From Trichomonas vaginalis G3 (Eukaryota; Parabasalia; Trichomonadida; Trichomonadidae), in assembly GCF_026262505.1 (NCBI RefSeq), contig NC_067208.1, positions 6,271,962 through 6,335,961 on the forward strand: a stretch of 64,000 bases of DNA. The letters run 5' to 3'. A program made the position numbers and the translations under genes. Below, piece by piece: positions 60,801 to 64,000 of the stretch. The notes beneath the pieces are model-generated. The model was not told where the DNA came from. It saw nothing but the letters and a program-made list of their open reading frames with translations, and ran no database searches. Each line of letters opens with the position of its first letter. Position 1 is the first letter of the stretch.

Positions 60801-63257
60801 GTAATGGAATTTCGTTAAAACATCTTTGAGAGCATTTTGATCGTTATCGTTTTCATATTTCTTTTTAATTTCTTCAATTGCTTGGTTTAAAAATGAGAAA
60901 ACGAACGGTGTTTGAGATTTCTCAGTAGATGTAGTACTTAACGACGTCAAGATTGCATTGATATCTATATCAGAACCTTCCAAACAGAAAGTAAATGGCT
61001 TTTCTTTATATGGTTTTTCGTGTGTCGAATTAAACCCAATTTTACAAATGAAATCCGCAATTTCTTGTTGATCATTTCTCTCTTTCACGTTCGGCAAAGC
61101 ATCCAACAAAGACATGAATAAGTCATTATCTATCTTTGTGAGTTTAAGACGTGGAAAAACCTTCGTAAAGATCTTTGCAGTGATGGAAACACGCTCAGGT
61201 TGTTCCGAATTTAATCCGATTTTTAAGTTTTCCAAAATTTGGGAAATTTCGGATTCATTAAAATTAGAATTTTGTTTATCATGACTTGCTCTCATTAAAT
61301 AAGCCAAAGCAGCAGAGTTTTGTGAATTCGTTGTTACTCTTTCAAACTTTTCACATTCTTTTGCTTTCATTTGTTTTTCATCACCATTTTTTTCGTTTTT
61401 CGATGGACAATGGAACTCCAACGCGTTGTAGTATTGTATGATGAACCTGTAAATGATGTCAAGACAAACAGTGAACTTGGATAACTTGATTAATGCCATA
61501 AGGAACTTAGTTTCAATTGATTCTAGCATTCTTCCGAAAGATTCGTTTTTTTCTATTTTTAATTTTTCGGCAATTCTCAAAATAAACAAGAAAACTTGTT
61601 CTAATTGTCTCATACAATCTTCATTGTTACAATTAGATGCATTTTGAAGCTTCAAATATAAATTCATGAACATTTTTTCAACAATTGAATTATATAAATC
61701 GTGTAATGTTGGTAAACCATCATTGCAAAACACAGTGATGAAGCTTTGAACAAGTCTAAAGGTATGGTTGCCTTCCATGACGGCTTCTATTAACAAATTG
61801 GAGATATCTTCGGAAATTGATAAATCAACAAGAGTTTTACTCGAGTTGAACAGGTTTTTAAGGAGATCTGCAATGTACCTGTTATACTGGCTCTCTTTTG
61901 TGAGAATTTGGTTCTGGTTTTTACGGTTTTCTTTCAAATTTGTATTCAAAATTAAAAATGAACATTTTCCGGAAACAATCATCATCTTAACTATCAATTG
62001 GATGATGAAGTTGAACAATCCATTGCTAATTATGCTGTAGGAATCGTAATTCTTCGTAATCCAGTTGTTGAAAAATCTCATTACTTGGAAAAACTTCTCT
62101 ATGTCAGCATTGACTTGAGATGAGAACTTCTTGAACATTGCTTTCGATTCTTCTTTGCTGTAAACAATGATCGGATTGTAATTTGTGACTAATAAATAAT
62201 CTAAGTCAGATGTCTTGTTCAAACTATGTGGTTGCTCTTGGAAAGGTACATAGTCTTTGTAAGAAGCACCAATTTCGTTGAAATATAAGCAAAGACCGCG
62301 TTGTTTGAGTAAATCTGAAATTGAATGTGTTTCTTGTAAAAGACAAGCGCTGTAAAATATAAAAGCAGTGTTAGCGTTCTTGGATATTTCATCCATGAAA
62401 GGTTGTTTCTCCATTTGAGGTGGAATTCCATTTTTTATTTTATTTGAACCGGAAAGGATGAGTTTATCAAATTGCATTGTGTAGTTTATGTTTTTCAGGG
62501 AGAAAATTTCGGCTTTTGAGAGGTCGTAGCGAAATCTGTGATTATACATCTCAAGAATGATTTTTTCTTGAATTATCTGGTCATTTTGTGGTCTACCTTG
62601 TTGCACACAGGCACAAATGTAGAGTTTTTGGTAGATTGCTGATGGTAAATTCGGATTTGATCTTAATATTGCTTCAATTATTTGTATTTTCTTGGGATTA
62701 GTAGAGGGATTTTGTATAGAATCGATAATTAATTGATATCCTTTGATTGATAAATTATCAAACTTCATTTGGGAAATGGAATCAATTATTGTAAGAGCTT
62801 CAGTTGCGTTTTTATAAAGACATTCAGGAAGACGATGTAGATAATTTTCTAGAGTTACTGAGAAGTATTGAGAAGGAGTATCTCGTTTAATACACTCACT
62901 AAATGCATTTTTAACATTTCTCATCGCTTCTTCATAAGCAAGTGGATCAGAGTTATCATTCTTTAACGGAATCCTGTTAAGTAAGCAAAATAATGGACCA
63001 TATTGCGGAGGAGGTAAATTTGGAAATTTTTTTAATAGAGAAACAGATCCGTTCTTGGACATTAAGTACTGCAAACCGACGATGTATCGAACAAGATCCC
63101 ATTCTTCTTGATTGAAATTAGAAGGGGGAGGAGAAATTAGTGTATTGTGAAGAAGAAACTTTGTATCTTCATTTGGAGGTAATCCTCGTAATATAGAAAC
63201 TGCTTCTTGGAACTTTTCAGGCGTTTTGGCACAGAAAAGCTCAAGGATCTTCTCCAT
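54825..63257 (-). CDS. Giant HEAT-rich protein, Tra1/TRRAP-like pseudokinase candidate
   Basis: Intact, 2810 residues, start at 63257 after CAACTCATAA, which is Inr-like. Residues ~1-2300 are helical repeats of HEAT/FAT type. Near 2440-2560 the order matches the start of a PIKK kinase domain: LSFEKFIDISTRF, IYRLTGKICHLKDHSLLIEF and HEISVMNLFGCINSIF, the last resembling DERVMQLFGLVN of PIKKs. The region around 2730 (LKALLGPLSQEVMSVGIAAA) resembles the TRRAP C-lobe. No DFG or catalytic DRH..N is seen, so it would be catalytically dead, as in Tra1/TRRAP, the activator-binding subunit of SAGA and NuA4. FATC end is not clear. Another HEAT-rich PIKK relative is possible. Confidence 0.6.
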   Translation of the reverse strand: MEKILELFCAKTPEKFQEAVSILRGLPPNEDTKFLLHNTLISPPPSNFNQEEWDLVRYIVGLQYLMSKNGSVSLLKKFPNLPPPQYGPLFCLLNRIPLKNDNSDPLAYEEAMRNVKNAFSECIKRDTPSQYFSVTLENYLHRLPECLYKNATEALTIIDSISQMKFDNLSIKGYQLIIDSIQNPSTNPKKIQIIEAILRSNPNLPSAIYQKLYICACVQQGRPQNDQIIQEKIILEMYNHRFRYDLSKAEIFSLKNINYTMQFDKLILSGSNKIKNGIPPQMEKQPFMDEISKNANTAFIFYSACLLQETHSISDLLKQRGLCLYFNEIGASYKDYVPFQEQPHSLNKTSDLDYLLVTNYNPIIVYSKEESKAMFKKFSSQVNADIEKFFQVMRFFNNWITKNYDSYSIISNGLFNFIIQLIVKMMIVSGKCSFLILNTNLKENRKNQNQILTKESQYNRYIADLLKNLFNSSKTLVDLSISEDISNLLIEAVMEGNHTFRLVQSFITVFCNDGLPTLHDLYNSIVEKMFMNLYLKLQNASNCNNEDCMRQLEQVFLFILRIAEKLKIEKNESFGRMLESIETKFLMALIKLSKFTVCLDIIYRFIIQYYNALEFHCPSKNEKNGDEKQMKAKECEKFERVTTNSQNSAALAYLMRASHDKQNSNFNESEISQILENLKIGLNSEQPERVSITAKIFTKVFPRLKLTKIDNDLFMSLLDALPNVKERNDQQEIADFICKIGFNSTHEKPYKEKPFTFCLEGSDIDINAILTSLSTTSTEKSQTPFVFSFLNQAIEEIKKKYENDNDQNALKDVLTKFHYIATDLSKFKAMHNHIMDMYKNLNDYFADIICKGGNDIYFLSLISVSMHLESYTEHFTLYQVFNFLKDMKSKGVQDEIVKKIIDHMNYYYNTYEFFCFMNACTAIKKVFPHLIGAKELINITAAIVNPSIKIVKQGAKTFGKIVRSTIESSDPSEVKKYIDYLYYTCKYDRHYMMFQQEIFKALKGVNCRIDIDGLADGLKNESLIIKSFKICLCLVCGFNSPFLQVNDERIIDNLIMELSKNQKDYRNMYLFYLLFLCFVIGPYKDNQNIKPKFMNNILARQIPQILQIPEVIKLRDFLVPQDPPMIDTTNNVFAFVRKLANNPMDPEPVKEILKSNNFKPRDFENPDFRRNFGPQFRSFIEDLAKINEYPYIQYSSIKQLMSEMIVYYPNEVCETLRFTNNNSPKICHIFEYVILTTCNENFINKFLEKLEECSKEYVENPVYLGILKTVSEDKKIAKIPKLKSTSKQLFSFYFNIFKEKTPKEIGLSPMACYYTGCALINSFIENPEFSDISVISQLYEIPMLSNSELSVLYENGYNEIPNSKRIEFIDDIAKDWDKLSWRSLVVPFQKINDIQDLPPDLIENICDVSSHHLSLTDKYLIPSTLLITKLIIHPYTIHSEIYTKLMVLLPQIFGSIDSETVVHAFEISISLCEKRFMPDEVYIEISSLLIACHYGSEFAFMGKIREFLNLRPDLFEPVPFVIHQVVHTCVLDKLIQNSCESTEVDRINDLFKEVPSLQKCLPFSIFRNLFKDEGRTRNIDIFLRDIKLGIHISQNEYDEILRSHLIFSHVNKMLTSAQDNPPQAREKMFIKFIPYLALKTDPINYKPLIESVIMKSPKDQIFFAFLIFFIANGYDFDKQYVQQALYNFKASANLLQALNDIPQKFVKQCLAKYGLVDDCFKVFENWMKSLDVENPKLDLPMLFLALELIEFGKIDLSWIPLIWEKCKNGEQSPGNYYTLTTKINYLGEDQTAYAQIIADIAKESLKNAELFVNSSVMNLQQQICTKAKILILQEIIELVMIYNVTIPHISVHFSMNLNSTPEMSDILAPYSLQMLIAYSMQATPSSRIKCLKKCQEITGKTPYERMMNLVSFLPPFFWCDKYLTVLCLIVIPQDFEFWTQLAALATCIGHRASISIGVYTFKKIIEIDSEIIVALLKNVLLSIQRHIIHTGVLEALTISIVQSDLIINTKLAFKATKKTGDLSISLNNLYKFDEELPTASMVMPHEINDFVFAKYINEFAKCGKNFVAGAIHYLLGNFEESYRLLHVDDPKIETTDVVNLFMSCSERLTMRENENISDFLQRILGSVNFSVDAIAKLLNEGENKDAQVDVDKIKDMNIYYLLLRKAAPSIMNSERFVLLQNILSFYQHQNDSQIDRMRQPFSPFNSAFFKIYTEAKRKIKKDSILDITSQEEEGNYIVLSQEFAPLVKVIVGETKNGQIVVTSQRISNALRVGLEDTSNPENFRLWGGFLATIFELSSERRSQDKSIVSQCINIYIHYLKYGNYTLAKKYESASRIVFLITIVVCGKSLEDLYDIASEIKLDDVYRHLFMWIEQLLITGENNIIIRSNIDNFCNHQMMETKGRDPLLQIAEFARKDFNVENRILKPLPMMSRFASFIYNEFGEYIDLINESKFICRINEQGMINLYLANPGIINDDSKKLKEIREIISQRNLSFEKFIDISTRFNAHLELCNREFPLSLPSRMPSTLETSTIYRLTGKICHLKDHSLLIEFINDNCMKRQILIHRNTVSNHHEISVMNLFGCINSIFNSCYVTSIRGFKFGTSSTYELRSHEMSKSDSKVLYTMTVLSSCYEQLGDLLNLEDESDENCQRAENYLVSKSNSKDDLIKRRIALTRSLSANYAVKAILELQDNSLFISPSSASFFTERNKVLLRKSSNFVCRIPKPLKALLGPLSQEVMSVGIAAATSALAESSLSLSAVLDTAIVCSDRTLSDLRLKIFERRKEIIDNLLEITPPVHTLEGSTFEWLDKIM

Positions 63258-63699
63258 TTATGAGTTGGAAAAAAATAAAGTAAATTTTGGAAAAAAAATG
63301 TTAAAATTTTAAATGTTTTATAATCACACAGATTTCTAATGTTTTTCATTTTTTGTTATAAGAAATTTTTTGTCAAAGCCAATTTTTTTTTCCATTCTCA
63401 ATTCTTAGCAAAGATCGATGCTAAATTCTACAATAAAATAAAGGATACCAAGACATACCTAATAATCAGGAAAGTCATACTTAGGGATGCAGACTTGGCA
63501 ATTCTGAGGTCATTTTGGCAATTCTTAAAAAAAAATTAAATTTAATTGAGTGGTCTAAGGCCGATAAACCAATATAAGGCTGTTTAGAACGTCTTGTGAT
63601 TGCAAATCTTGTTATGACTTTGTTACACTGACTAAAATTGTCAAAAAAAAAAAGAGCATCAATGATTAAGAAAGAAATGAAATGTTAAAACAATTGTTT
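63258..63699. other. Intergenic stretch upstream of the large gene
   Basis: 442 bp, AT-rich, with no supported gene. The plus-strand frame at 63339-63539 is Phe/Lys-rich and looks random. The minus-strand leader of the 2810-residue gene lies at 63258-63275. Confidence 0.55.
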
Positions 63700-63990
63700 T
63701 CAATGATGTAACCAGAAAATAGGCCTACCATCTTGAATGTTCAATACTGCCAAAATTAATAAGGTAATCACCCCACATCTAAAAAGGCCTGATAAAAAAT
63801 CCAAAATGTCCCAGAAAATTAGATTTTCTTTCCACGATTTCAGACATAGACTATTGTTTCCAGGAAAATTTATATTGTATTTATAGAGAAACTCTTCTTT
63901 ATCTAATGAAATCATTTTTTTAACTGTAATTTCCTCATAATTATCAACTTGCGTTAGGAAAATTTTTTCATAAATTCCTTGTAAATTCAT
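63700..63990 (-). CDS. Possible short gene or gene fragment, 96 aa
   Basis: A frame starting MNLQGIYEKIFLTQVDNYEE. The first half looks like ordinary protein (Glu/Lys/Val mix), the second half has a hydrophobic stretch (CGVITLLILAVLNI) and ends WLHH. It may be a real short gene, or a fragment of a longer gene whose other parts are outside the window. The codon pattern in its first 60 residues is more protein-like than in surrounding AT-rich DNA. Confidence 0.35.
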   Translation of the reverse strand: MNLQGIYEKIFLTQVDNYEEITVKKMISLDKEEFLYKYNINFPGNNSLCLKSWKENLIFWDILDFLSGLFRCGVITLLILAVLNIQDGRPIFWLHH

Positions 63991-64000
63991 TATTGTGAGG

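Noticed and set aside
54868-62040. Many plus-strand frames opposite the 2810-residue gene
   Set aside because: All are antisense shadows of one long intact coding frame.

Overview
The window looks like nuclear DNA of the parasitic protist Trichomonas vaginalis. The signs are very AT-rich intergenic DNA, intron-less genes whose start codons sit a few bases after a TCA(Y)T-type initiator (Inr), a BspA-like leucine-rich-repeat surface protein, an ankyrin protein with long N-terminal domain, two near-identical mariner copies of the Tvmar1 type, and three Maverick/Polinton elements. This identification comes from family content seen here; no database search was possible.

Layout. (1) 1-1320: right end of a Maverick (M0) whose body lies left of the window; it is inserted into and truncates a host gene (1306-2348, minus). 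(2) 2683-4934: a MULE-type transposase broken by one frameshift. (3) 5372-30819: a 25.4 kb Maverick/Polinton-like element (M1) with 52-55 bp hairpin-forming terminal inverted repeats ending in poly(A)/poly(T) and a candidate 5-bp target duplication GATTT. It carries virion genes (double jelly-roll capsid, penton-like protein, A32-type packaging ATPase, small amphipathic virion proteins, a phage-type tail-collar fibre), replication genes (SF3 helicase, B-family DNA polymerase), a retroviral-type integrase, a D12-class adenine methyltransferase and an HNH protein. Many virion and replication genes have one-base frameshifts, while the 18.5-22.4 kb block and the methyltransferase are intact. (4) 31327-36689: an ankyrin gene split by a Kolobok-like TTAA transposon (31629-34057) and, further on, dissected into 84-bp ankyrin units separated by T-rich spacers. 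(5) 37538-40018: a BspA-like gene with in-frame stops. (6) 40393-54662: a second Maverick (M2) of a different lineage, with a 6-bp TACAAG duplication, ~0.5-0.6 kb inverted repeats, a protein-primed-type DNA polymerase containing an HNH domain, an integrase, two KilA-N genes, a capsid gene and internal deletions; it was later hit by two mariners in opposite orientation. (7) 54825-63257: an intact 2810-residue HEAT-rich protein resembling the Tra1/TRRAP pseudokinase. (8) 63258-64000: mostly noncoding.

How the parts fit. M1 and M2 each combine viral morphogenesis genes with an integrase and a B-family polymerase, so they are integrated virus-like elements. M2 shares family with M0 (same terminal sequence and same terminal gene) but not with M1. 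The intact 8.4 kb host ORF in the same sequence argues that frameshifts in the elements are real decay and not general sequencing error.

Most notable: five ankyrin units of identical size and phase isolated by 228-425 bp T-rich spacers; a bacteriophage tail-collar protein inside a eukaryotic Polinton; compensatory base changes in the M1 terminal hairpins; an iteron-like palindromic array at 19859-20130; an 18-36 bp class of bidirectional promoters with a shared motif; and a gene cassette bounded by 82-bp inverted repeats next to a duplicated ATPase tail.
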